A DNA stretch of 7,895 nucleotides from positions 1 through 7,895 of the forward strand of contig JBCCYD010000283.1 of NCBI GenBank assembly GCA_039190385.1. Direction: 5' to 3'. Positions 1 to 5,410 of this stretch are shown piece by piece. Positions within the stretch are counted from its first letter, which is position 1, and each line of letters starts with the position of its first letter. Source of the stretch: Xenococcus sp039190385. GTDB lineage: Bacteria > Cyanobacteriota > Cyanobacteriia > Cyanobacteriales > Xenococcaceae. The notes under the pieces are model-generated. The model had not been told where the DNA came from and did no database searches. It saw nothing but the letters and a program-made list of their open reading frames with translations. Made by a program: the position numbers and the translations under genes.

Positions 1-82
1 ATATCCCACCTCAAAGCTTGAACCATAGATTTTGGTGAAGATTCATATAAGATAGACCAAACCTTTTCTCCCAGTAAAAATG

Positions 83-97
83 TTATCTTAAAGATAA
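83..97. promoter_or_regulatory. Palindrome upstream of ccmO promoter
   Basis: A 15-bp palindrome, TTATCTT-A-AAGATAA, has perfect 7-bp arms around one central base. It lies 9 bp upstream of the putative -35 element of ccmO, a common place for an activator or repressor site. No regulator is recognised from the sequence. It could equally be a chance AT-rich palindrome. Confidence 0.3.
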
Positions 98-106
98 ATT
101 TATATT

Positions 107-135
107 TTGACTGACTATCATGTAAGCCGTAAACT
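107..135 (+). promoter_or_regulatory. Putative sigma-70-type promoter of ccmO
   Basis: TTGACT (107-112) and TAAACT (130-135) are separated by 17 bp, the optimal spacing. The -35 matches TTGACA at five of six bases and the -10 matches TATAAT at four of six. The predicted transcript would begin near 142 and carry a leader of about 90 nt. That leader includes a small hairpin, AATCCT/AGGATT (149-154 and 159-164, 4-nt loop). This is a motif match only. Confidence 0.45.
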
Positions 136-230
136 AAAGACCATAGGTAATCCTCACTAGGATTCATAGGCTATAAGGCACAACCCAGCTTACATTAGCA
201 CTCCCACTTGCAACGGAAAGACAATATTTC

Positions 231-1031
231 ATGGCTAACCTGAATTTGCGGAATACAACAGCAAGAAATCAGCGACATTACAACTCAGAACATCCATTTA
301 AAGATACGGCCTTGGGTTTAGTCTCTACGACAAGTTTTCCGGCGATCGTGGGAACAGCAGACATGATGTTGAAATCTGCTGAGGTCACAATGGTTGGCTA
401 CGAAAAAATTGGTAGTGGTCATTGCACAGCAGTGATTCGAGGCAATATCGCTGATGTGAGATTAGCCGTCGAAGAAGGAGCCAAAACCGCAGAAAAGTTT
501 GGTCAACTGCTATCTAAGCTGGTAATTGCTCGTCCCATGCCCAATTTAGAGGCAATATTTCCCATTGGTTCCCAACTAGTCGAATTAATTCAGAAAAGAA
601 GAGGATATAGTCGTCTGAGCAATCGTTCCATTGGTTTACTCGAAACACGGGGCTTCCCCGCAATGGTTGGCGCAGCAGATGCTATGTTGAAATCCGCTGA
701 TGTTCAGCTTGCTTCCTATGAAAAGATTGGAGAAGGGTTATGTACCGCAATTATTAGGGGTTCGATCGCGAATGTGGCAATGGCGATCGATGTGGGAATG
801 CAAGAAGCAGAAAGAATTGGTGAGTTACATGCGGTGATGGTTATTCCCAGACTACTCGAAGATCTCGAACATACATTGCCCGTTGCTAATTACTGGATTG
901 AAGAACAAGATCCGCTTCCTGTATTGCTACCCAATAAGGTTGAAGAAAGAGAAAAAGAACCTATTTTATTACCAGAAAGACAAGCGCAACCAATGCCGCT
1001 TAAGAAAATAGTAGAAATTGAAGAATTATAA
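231..1031 (+). CDS. ccmO: Carboxysome shell protein CcmO (tandem BMC domains)
   Basis: This is a structural shell protein of the beta-carboxysome, the compartment that encloses RuBisCO and carbonic anhydrase. The 266-residue product holds two BMC domains, about residues 27-112 and 133-218. Both begin with the shell signature (ALGLVSTTSFPAIVGTADMMLKSA and its second copy IGLLETRGFPAMVGAADAMLKSA, shown here only by their ends at residues 27-50 and 134-156). Two fused BMC domains of this type define CcmO and separate it from the single-domain CcmK proteins. The pore loops read KIGSGH (59-64) and KIGEGL (165-170), against KIGSGR in typical CcmK. Residues 219-266 form a charged, proline-containing tail ending in LKKIVEIEEL. 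The ATG is preceded only by a weak, distant GGAAAG. The gene stands alone here, without ccmK/L/M/N, as in cyanobacteria where ccmO is unlinked from the main cluster. Family assignment is firm. Confidence 0.95.
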   Translation: MANLNLRNTTARNQRHYNSEHPFKDTALGLVSTTSFPAIVGTADMMLKSAEVTMVGYEKIGSGHCTAVIRGNIADVRLAVEEGAKTAEKFGQLLSKLVIARPMPNLEAIFPIGSQLVELIQKRRGYSRLSNRSIGLLETRGFPAMVGAADAMLKSADVQLASYEKIGEGLCTAIIRGSIANVAMAIDVGMQEAERIGELHAVMVIPRLLEDLEHTLPVANYWIEEQDPLPVLLPNKVEEREKEPILLPERQAQPMPLKKIVEIEEL

Positions 1032-1033
1032 TT

Positions 1034-1075
1034 TTGCTAATTGCTAATCGCTAATCGCTAATTGCTGATTGCTAA
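1034..1075. repeat. Heptamer tandem repeat array (STRR type), 6 copies
   Basis: Six consecutive 7-bp units run TTGCTAA, TTGCTAA, TCGCTAA, TCGCTAA, TTGCTGA, TTGCTAA, starting 2 bp after the ccmO stop codon. Short tandemly repeated heptamers are a known cyanobacterial repeat class. Because the unit is not a multiple of three, TAA/TGA occurs in all three forward frames, and TAG (from TTAGCAA) occurs in all three reverse frames. Confidence 0.85.
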
Positions 1076-1119
1076 GAAGCTTTAAGTTGTTAATTGAATT
1101 GATAACTTAAAGCTTCTTA
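1073..1119. terminator. Perfect 16-bp-stem hairpin between convergent genes
   Basis: The arms TAAGAAGCTTTAAGTT (1073-1088) and AACTTAAAGCTTCTTA (1104-1119) are exact reverse complements. The 15-nt interior can pair further with wobbles. It sits between the ends of ccmO and the convergent small gene, so it may stop transcription from either side. It lacks a proper T-tract on both strands, so it could instead be a foldback repeat. Its left arm overlaps the last heptamer of the preceding array by 3 bp. Confidence 0.6.
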
Positions 1120-1123
1120 CTTA

Positions 1124-1169
1124 TTACTCATTATCTCGATCCTGCGAAGACAGGACTCATTACTCATTA
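1124..1169. repeat. Direct repeat TTACTCATTA flanking a small hairpin
   Basis: TTACTCATTA occurs at 1124-1133 and again at 1160-1169. Between the copies lies TCCTG-CGAAGA-CAGGA (1140-1155), a 5-bp stem with a 6-nt loop. Read on the minus strand this hairpin follows the stop of the 1175-1426 gene by about 20 nt and could contribute to termination, although no T-tract follows. Confidence 0.45.
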
Positions 1170-1174
1170 CTTAA

Positions 1175-1426
1175 TCAAGTTGTAGTTTCGTCCACCAGTT
1201 CTGATTGATGATGATGAATTTTTCCTGTGCCATCACAACAAGGACATTTTGAATTCGGTGGCTCCTTAATTACGCTTTCAACTAGTTCAAGTCGCTTCAG
1301 CGATCGCAATGCATAATCAGAAACCCGAAATTTTAATAACACTTTCCTTGAGGATTTGATTAACTCCAAATCCTGTTTAATCAAATCAATTTCCTCTAAA
1401 AGTTCTTCTCTACTCATGAAATGCAT
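1175..1426 (-). CDS. Hypothetical 83-aa protein, coiled coil plus CxxCxGxG half-motif
   Basis: I do not recognise a named family. Residues 4-28 are rich in Glu, Leu, Ile and Lys in a heptad-like pattern and probably form an amphipathic or coiled-coil helix. A basic stretch follows (about 31-46). Residues 61-68 read CPCCDGTG, which fits one CxxCxGxG unit of DnaJ-type zinc-finger modules, and three histidines follow at 71-73. DnaJ itself has four such units, so a lone unit would need the histidines or a second subunit to hold zinc. The start is well supported: TAAGGAGAAG (1440 to 1431, minus strand) puts GGAG 7 nt before the ATG, better placed than the internal Met4. The gene is convergent with ccmO. 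It looks like a real small gene of unknown function, perhaps a scaffold or regulatory protein, but that is a guess. Confidence 0.7.
   Translation of the reverse strand: MHFMSREELLEEIDLIKQDLELIKSSRKVLLKFRVSDYALRSLKRLELVESVIKEPPNSKCPCCDGTGKIHHHQSELVDETTT
1300..1307. repeat. HIP1 octamer
   Basis: A perfect GCGATCGC inside the 83-residue gene. HIP1 is highly over-represented in many cyanobacterial genomes; this is one of four in the window. Confidence 0.9.
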
Positions 1427-1791
1427 GCCACTTCTCCTTAATTATTAATTTAAATAAAACAACCAATTTTTTTGCTAACTAATGGATTTAGGCATAAATA
1501 AGCTCGCAGTTAGTAATCATCAAAAATTGATTACTTATTCTTCCGCGCAGCGGCATTAGCTCTTATTTATTCTGGTAAAGATGCATCAGATACATCTAAA
1601 TTATCTTCTTATTAGCTGCTTACAATTCCAATTAGTCAATTGCAACTCCAATATAACTCTGAGTTAAAAGTAACTTCCCCGCAGAAAAACGCTAAAACCC
1701 ATGAAATATATGACTTTTCGCAGAAATGATCAAAAATTTAAATTATTAGCAATTTAACTTAGTAAGCTATTTAATTAGCGAATATTAATGA
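1427..1791. other. Gene-free AT-rich stretch with weak foldbacks
   Basis: No coding frame is convincing in these 365 bases. They hold the leader of the minus-strand small gene at one end and the 3' side of the flippase gene at the other. A nested foldback spans about 1497-1567: AGTAATCA/TGATTACT (1512-1519 and 1528-1535, 8-nt loop), CCGC/GCGG (1543-1546 and 1550-1553), and loosely matching ends (AATAAGCT and AGCTCTTATT). An imperfect palindrome lies at 1580-1596. I see no good terminator for the flippase gene here. Confidence 0.5.
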
Positions 1792-3141
1792 CTAATTTGT
1801 TTCATCGGCAGCCTTATCAAACAAACCATAAAAAATTGTGGGATTAATGCCCAAATTTCTGACTACTAAAATACAAAGCCAGATATTCCAAAGCGCCATC
1901 GTAAAGCTAGTCGCGATCGCAGCACCTGTAATCCCAAATAAAGGAATCAAAATCCAATTCAAAATAATATTCAACAAAGCACTACAACAAAATACCACCA
2001 CAGCCTTGTTCTGATAACCTGTCATAATCATCAAAAAGCCCACCGAGCCACATAAAGCATTAATCACCTGTCCTAAAGTCAGAATTTGCAGCGACATACT
2101 AGCATCCAGAAAATCTGGCCCAAATAGACTCAGAATTGGTTGAGTAAAAGTCGTCAAACCCAAAGCAATTAATACCGAAGGAATAAAAATCCAGATAGTG
2201 ACGCTCGCAACCACCTTTTGCAAACCTTCCATATCACCTTGAGTATACAAAGTTGTAAAAGCAGGAGCCGCCACAATATTGATCATCTCCAAAATAAAAC
2301 TGACCCACATCGCTGTTTTCACCGCAGCATTGTACAGCCCCGAAGCATCTGGCCCAATCAAAGAACCGACCATGACAATATCAGTCTGATTCAAAATTAG
2401 GTAAGAACCTTGCAATAACAACAAGCTCAGGGCAATCTTTAACCATTTAGGATAAGAATATTCAGGAGTAGCTGGCTCCACTTTTGTCGCAACTTTCCGC
2501 ACTAAAATCCCAAATTGAAACGAGACCGCGATTAATAACGCTAAGGTCGAAGCAATAATAATCGGTAAGCTTGTGAGATCATCACCCCTAACAAAAAGGA
2601 GAAATCCTCCCCCTAACACCAAAATTGGCCAGACTACCTTAGACGGCAGATAAGCCAATGGGACATCTTCCATCGCCCTAGCGGTTTCTATCTGCAAATT
2701 GACAAACGCTTGCAGCGGGATCAGCCCAATTCCTACCAATAAGGGAATGCCATAAACAAAGCTGTGATAATGGTTTACCGATAACAGGATTCCCGCAGTT
2801 CCGATACATAACAGTAAACTAGCCAGCAAAGTAATGATTAAGCTACCCCGCACAATACCTCGCAAAGAGCCCCAGTTTTGTTTTACTCGATATTCTGGGA
2901 TTAAACGCAGAACTGTCAGCGGTAAACCAACTCCCGCAGGGATAGCCAAGATTAGCGACCAGGATACGACATATTCATAAATCCCATACTCTGTTGTTCC
3001 CATCCATCTTGCGAGGAATACTTGCACTAGATAAGTCAGGACAACACCGACAACTTGGATGCTTAAAGCTACGACGGTATCCTTTGCAAGATCTGCTAGC
3101 TTAATATCACTTTGAGAAGTAGAGATTGAAGATTGGGTCAT
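1792..3141 (-). CDS. Polysaccharide flippase-like membrane protein (MOP superfamily)
   Basis: This is probably a Wzx-like flippase that moves lipid-linked glycans across the inner membrane for export or cell-envelope assembly. The 449-residue product is almost entirely hydrophobic helices, about 12-14 in all, from roughly residue 21 to 428, a normal length and pattern for the polysaccharide-synthesis branch of the MOP superfamily. Diagnostic stretches are the N-terminal FLARWMGTTEYGIYEY (42-57), the mid-protein DIVMVGSLIGPDASGLYNAA (254-273) and the late LNWILIPLFGITGAAIAT (394-411). No other Met precedes the first helix, so the ATG at 3141 is the likely start, yet it has no Shine-Dalgarno sequence and direct repeats begin 2 bp upstream. 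The upstream gene on the same strand ends behind a probable terminator, so any promoter must lie within or near the repeats. The exact substrate cannot be told. No glycosyltransferase genes adjoin it. Confidence 0.87.
   Translation of the reverse strand: MTQSSISTSQSDIKLADLAKDTVVALSIQVVGVVLTYLVQVFLARWMGTTEYGIYEYVVSWSLILAIPAGVGLPLTVLRLIPEYRVKQNWGSLRGIVRGSLIITLLASLLLCIGTAGILLSVNHYHSFVYGIPLLVGIGLIPLQAFVNLQIETARAMEDVPLAYLPSKVVWPILVLGGGFLLFVRGDDLTSLPIIIASTLALLIAVSFQFGILVRKVATKVEPATPEYSYPKWLKIALSLLLLQGSYLILNQTDIVMVGSLIGPDASGLYNAAVKTAMWVSFILEMINIVAAPAFTTLYTQGDMEGLQKVVASVTIWIFIPSVLIALGLTTFTQPILSLFGPDFLDASMSLQILTLGQVINALCGSVGFLMIMTGYQNKAVVVFCCSALLNIILNWILIPLFGITGAAIATSFTMALWNIWLCILVVRNLGINPTIFYGLFDKAADETN
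1913..1920. repeat. HIP1 octamer
   Basis: A perfect GCGATCGC within the 3' part of the flippase gene, where it encodes part of the ITGAAIAT helix. Confidence 0.9.
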
Positions 3142-3143
3142 TT

Positions 3144-3237
3144 ATCAGTGAACAGTGAACAGTGAACAGTTAATTTTTGCAGTGGGTCTAATCAGTGAAC
3201 AGTAAACAGTAAACAGTTAATTTTTGCACTGAGTTTA
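3144..3237. repeat. Two tandem 47-bp units, each containing four heptamers
   Basis: Unit 1 (3144-3190) and unit 2 (3191-3237) are adjacent and nearly identical. Each begins with four 7-bp blocks (ATCAGTG, then AACAGTG or AACAGTA twice, then AACAGTT). Each continues with AATTTTTGCA and a variable G/T-rich end. The two units differ at only a few positions, among them GTG/GTA in the inner heptamers. The array starts 2 bp upstream of the flippase start codon, so it would form the 5' leader of that minus-strand mRNA. Two levels of repetition (7 bp within 47 bp) suggest duplication of an older heptamer array. Confidence 0.92.
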
Positions 3238-3294
3238 ATATCCTAGCTTCTTTAAGCTGTATGTCTCAGTCGGAGTTCAATCCCCAATGGAGAC

Positions 3295-3329
3295 CTGATA
3301 ACTGATAGCTGATAACTGCTAACTGATTG
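3295..3329. repeat. Heptamer tandem repeat array (STRR type), 5 copies
   Basis: Five consecutive 7-bp units read CTGATAA, CTGATAG, CTGATAA, CTGCTAA, CTGATTG. The unit differs from those at 1034-1075 and 3144-3237, so the window holds three distinct heptamer families, all intergenic. Confidence 0.85.
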
Positions 3330-3360
3330 AAGGTTTTCGGCTAAATTTAACATTTTCCAC

Positions 3361-3401
3361 AAAAAAAATCATGTAGGGGCGAACGACCATTCGCCCCTAC
3401 A
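3361..3401 (-). terminator. GC-rich hairpin with T-tract, likely terminator of the dioxygenase-like gene
   Basis: TGTAGGGGCGAA (3372-3383) and TTCGCCCCTACA (3390-3401) form a perfect 12-bp stem with a 6-nt loop. On the minus strand the stem is followed within three bases by eight T (3368 to 3361), as in an intrinsic terminator, about 45 nt after the stop of the 3447-4037 gene. From memory, hairpins built on this GTAGGGGCGAA core recur as dispersed repeats in cyanobacterial genomes, so this may be a repeat element serving as a terminator. Confidence 0.7.
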
Positions 3402-3446
3402 AAACATACATCTTACTCAATCTATGTATTTTATGTATTTAAAATT

Positions 3447-4037
3447 TTATTTGCGTTGAAAATATTCAATAATCAGGTGAATCCGAGGAGTATCACCAGC
3501 GTTAATCCCACCATGAACTCCAGCGTTATTAACTTCGTAGGCATAGCCTTCGGGAAAATGATATTTCTTGTAACCAACGATAAAAGTCACATCAGGACTA
3601 GTTTGAATTGGGATATGGATTTTGTGGGTATTATTAGCGGATTTAAACATATCAATATGTAGCGGAATTTTGGAGTGAGGCAATAACTTTGCCAACATGA
3701 CCCTAGAGAATCCCCCTTTTTCATAACCATAGGGTTTGGTTGCAGCCTCCATAATCGGTTCTAATCTGCTTTTCCATTCTTGCCATATAGGATACTCAAC
3801 GACATCAAGATGGTTATCGAAATTATTCACAAAGGTGAAGATGATATGCTCTGTGCTTTTTAAGGGCTTAAAGACATTATTGGGTTTATTGCTGCCGGCT
3901 CCTTGCCAAACCTCTACTGGCAGATTCAGAATATCTTCTTGGATTTGGGAAATATCTACTGCGCCCAATTCCCTGACAGTTTTTGTTTTCTCAGACATTA
4001 CTTGTCTTTTAGCCTGTTTAGGATGAGTCTTCAACAT
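3447..4037 (-). CDS. Aspartyl/asparaginyl beta-hydroxylase-like 2-oxoglutarate dioxygenase
   Basis: This 196-residue product carries the iron- and co-substrate-binding pattern of Fe(II)/2-oxoglutarate dioxygenases. The motif HID gives His127 and Asp129, the distal His is His175 (GVHGGIN), and Arg185 lies ten residues later in PRIHLIIEY, where 2-oxoglutarate is usually held. The spacing, the KIHIPIQT strand (139-146) and the NNAGVHGGIN segment resemble the aspartyl/asparaginyl beta-hydroxylase (Asp_Arg_Hydrox) family. The assignment is by motif, and the substrate is unknown; related enzymes act on protein side chains or small molecules. There is no signal peptide or membrane segment, so it is probably cytoplasmic. 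The start at 4037 has GGAG 8 nt upstream on the minus strand. Met14 (3998) has only weak purines. The gene is flanked by a probable terminator on its 3' side and 211 bp from bvdR, so it is likely transcribed alone. Confidence 0.75.
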   Translation of the reverse strand: MLKTHPKQAKRQVMSEKTKTVRELGAVDISQIQEDILNLPVEVWQGAGSNKPNNVFKPLKSTEHIIFTFVNNFDNHLDVVEYPIWQEWKSRLEPIMEAATKPYGYEKGGFSRVMLAKLLPHSKIPLHIDMFKSANNTHKIHIPIQTSPDVTFIVGYKKYHFPEGYAYEVNNAGVHGGINAGDTPRIHLIIEYFQRK

Positions 4038-4218
4038 ACGTGAATCTCCATAAAATTAGTAATTGATTACAAACTTGCACAAAAACCACAGCAAACATAC
4101 TGTAGTTCTAGATATTTACGTAACGATGTCTTAAGGTTAATTTCTGAATTTCTCGAATTAGAGTCAATTTTGTTTTCTCGACTTATCTCATCAAATTCAG
4201 CAACGAAAACTTCTCTTT

Positions 4219-4236
4219 AAAATCACGATAATGATT
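4219..4236 (-). terminator. Weak terminator candidate after bvdR
   Basis: On the minus strand, AATCA and TGATT (4236-4232 and 4225-4221) enclose a 6-nt loop, followed by TTTT running into AAAG. The stem is only 5 bp and AT-rich. It begins 12 nt past the bvdR stop codon. The remaining part of 4038-4248 holds nothing else I recognise. Confidence 0.25.
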
Positions 4237-4248
4237 CTACTACAATTT

Positions 4249-5223
4249 CTAATCTACAGGAATTACTTGACCAATTTTTGTAGCCTGGTGAGCTTTTTGG
4301 GCTACTCTCAAAGCATAAAGACTAGCTTCTGGCTTGACATACAAAGGTTTATTTGCGGTTAAATAATCTAGAACCATTGTCGTATCTTTGGTGAATAAAC
4401 CACGACGACTAACTACAGGAATCTCCATAATTTCTTGATCCCTGATTAGTTTTCCTTTTTGTCCTTCAAAAATGAGAGTTCCCTGTTCACCATGAATTTC
4501 AAAAGTACGATGACCATGCCAAAAAATTTCACCTTTACCATATGTAATATCGGCAATAATATTATTTTTAAAATGTAATTGAGCATTACAAAGACAAGAT
4601 TTAAAATAGTCAGTATTGGGGATATCCCAATAACGATTATGGCAAGTGACGGTCTCTACCTTGCCAAAAAGATCGGTTAAACGATGAATCCGTGAGAGGG
4701 CCGCCGACAGGGGAAAACCAAACATTTCCCGATGATATTTCCAACTAGGGCCAACTTCTCGTTGAGCTGCGATCGTAATATAGCGAGCATAAAAAACCTT
4801 GCCAATATCGGCTAAATGCTGTTTCATTGCCTGATGCAAACCACCAATTAATTCGATATGTTCGACATGAAGTAATTTATTTTTTTGGGCGGCTAAAGAA
4901 ATAATGGCTTCTGCTACAGAAAAGTCGAGAGCCAGGGGATATTCCACAACGACATGCTTTCCTGACTGTAATGCCGCAAGCGCGATCGCACCATGATCCC
5001 GATTAATCGTACAAACAAAGATCAAATCTAATTCTTCTCGATTAACCAGTTGTTGCCAAGAGTCTATGCCAGTTATAGGAAAATTCTGGCAAAAATCTTG
5101 GATTTTCTCAGGGCTATTGCCCGTAACGTACATTAATTCTGCTCTTTCATCAGCTAAGATAGCTTCTGCTCTTTTTTTCGCTGCATAGCCAGTGCCGATG
5201 ATCCCAACTTTTAGAGATTTCAT
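4249..5223 (-). CDS. bvdR: Biliverdin reductase, cyanobacterial BvdR type
   Basis: BvdR uses NAD(P)H to reduce biliverdin IXalpha to bilirubin in the cytosol and has been linked in Synechocystis to normal phycobilisome formation. The 324-residue product has the Gfo/Idh/MocA layout: an N-terminal Rossmann fold with GIIGTGYAA (8-16) and EYPLAL (94-99), then a C-terminal sheet domain. It matches my recollection of Synechocystis Slr1784 closely at HVEHIELIGG (119-128), SRIHRLTDLFG (177-187), TLIFEG (249-254), SRRGLF (272-277) and ASLYAL (300-305). Arg178 falls where Slr1784 has Arg185, reported as important for catalysis. I chose the ATG at 5223; a GTG four codons upstream (5235) is possible, but neither has a good Shine-Dalgarno sequence. 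It is divergent from petF. A generic Gfo/Idh/MocA sugar dehydrogenase is the alternative, but the motif match makes that unlikely. Confidence 0.88.
   Translation of the reverse strand: MKSLKVGIIGTGYAAKKRAEAILADERAELMYVTGNSPEKIQDFCQNFPITGIDSWQQLVNREELDLIFVCTINRDHGAIALAALQSGKHVVVEYPLALDFSVAEAIISLAAQKNKLLHVEHIELIGGLHQAMKQHLADIGKVFYARYITIAAQREVGPSWKYHREMFGFPLSAALSRIHRLTDLFGKVETVTCHNRYWDIPNTDYFKSCLCNAQLHFKNNIIADITYGKGEIFWHGHRTFEIHGEQGTLIFEGQKGKLIRDQEIMEIPVVSRRGLFTKDTTMVLDYLTANKPLYVKPEASLYALRVAQKAHQATKIGQVIPVD
4982..4989. repeat. HIP1 octamer
   Basis: A perfect GCGATCGC within bvdR, in the codons for the HGAIALAAL helix. Confidence 0.9.
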
Positions 5224-5255
5224 GTCCAAATACACATTATTAATTAATTTTAGGT

Positions 5256-5270
5256 ATAACTATTAGTTAT
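5256..5270. promoter_or_regulatory. Palindrome A of the bvdR-petF region
   Basis: ATAACT-ATT-AGTTAT has perfect 6-bp arms with a 3-bp centre and lies about 33 bp upstream of the bvdR ATG. It shares its architecture with palindrome B at 5396-5410. It is a candidate operator, or a small hairpin in the bvdR leader. Confidence 0.35.
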
Positions 5271-5395
5271 GGTTATTTTTTACATAAATCAAAGAAAAAT
5301 TACCAGACTATGTATCTTGGTAAACAATTGTGAGGTCTTTGTTACAACCAAATCTATAGATTCAAATTACCACAGTCTATCGTTACAGGTTTTGT

Positions 5396-5410
5396 ATAAG
5401 TAAAACTTAT
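5396..5410. promoter_or_regulatory. Palindrome B of the bvdR-petF region
   Basis: ATAAGT-AAA-ACTTAT has perfect 6-bp arms with a 3-bp centre. It differs from palindrome A in the arms only by a compensated C/G swap. It lies 178 bp upstream of the petF start codon. Confidence 0.35.

Larger units (their letters stand above)
3142..3446. other. Repeat-filled intergenic region upstream of the flippase gene
   Basis: No gene is visible in these 305 bases. In order they hold the tandem 47-bp units, a small hairpin AGCTT/AAGCT (3245-3249 and 3254-3258), a pair of short inverted ends GTCTC and GAGAC about 22 bp apart (3263-3294), a five-copy heptamer array, and the long GC-rich hairpin at 3372-3401. 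No convincing minus-strand promoter for the flippase gene could be picked out. Confidence 0.6.

Noticed and set aside
1..26. A minus-strand frame starting at an ATG (26 to 24), reading MVQALRWD and open to the window edge.
   Set aside because: Only eight codons are visible, with no ribosome binding site upstream. It could be a divergent gene but cannot be supported.
2218..2400. A 60-codon plus-strand frame inside the flippase gene.
   Set aside because: It lies fully antisense to a well-supported membrane-protein gene, and its product is low in hydrophobic order and rich in His, Arg and Ser, as expected of a shadow frame.
3263..3294. A segment with GTTCAATCCCC and inverted ends GTCTC/GAGAC that recalls cyanobacterial CRISPR repeats.
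   Set aside because: It occurs once, with no second copy or regularly spaced spacers, and no cas gene is in the window.
3456..4026. Two plus-strand frames (3456-3662 and 3736-4026) opposite the dioxygenase-like gene.
   Set aside because: The minus-strand frame carries a complete catalytic motif set and a good ribosome binding site. The opposite frames show no motif and no such site.
1792..5223. An operon of bvdR, the dioxygenase-like gene and the flippase gene, all on the minus strand.
   Set aside because: The gaps are 211 and 305 bp, with a strong hairpin plus T-tract in the second gap, so joint transcription is unlikely.
5224..5235. A GTG start for bvdR four codons upstream of the chosen ATG.
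   Set aside because: It has no Shine-Dalgarno sequence and would add only MYLD. The ATG at 5223 puts the Rossmann motif at a normal distance from the N-terminus. It cannot be fully excluded.
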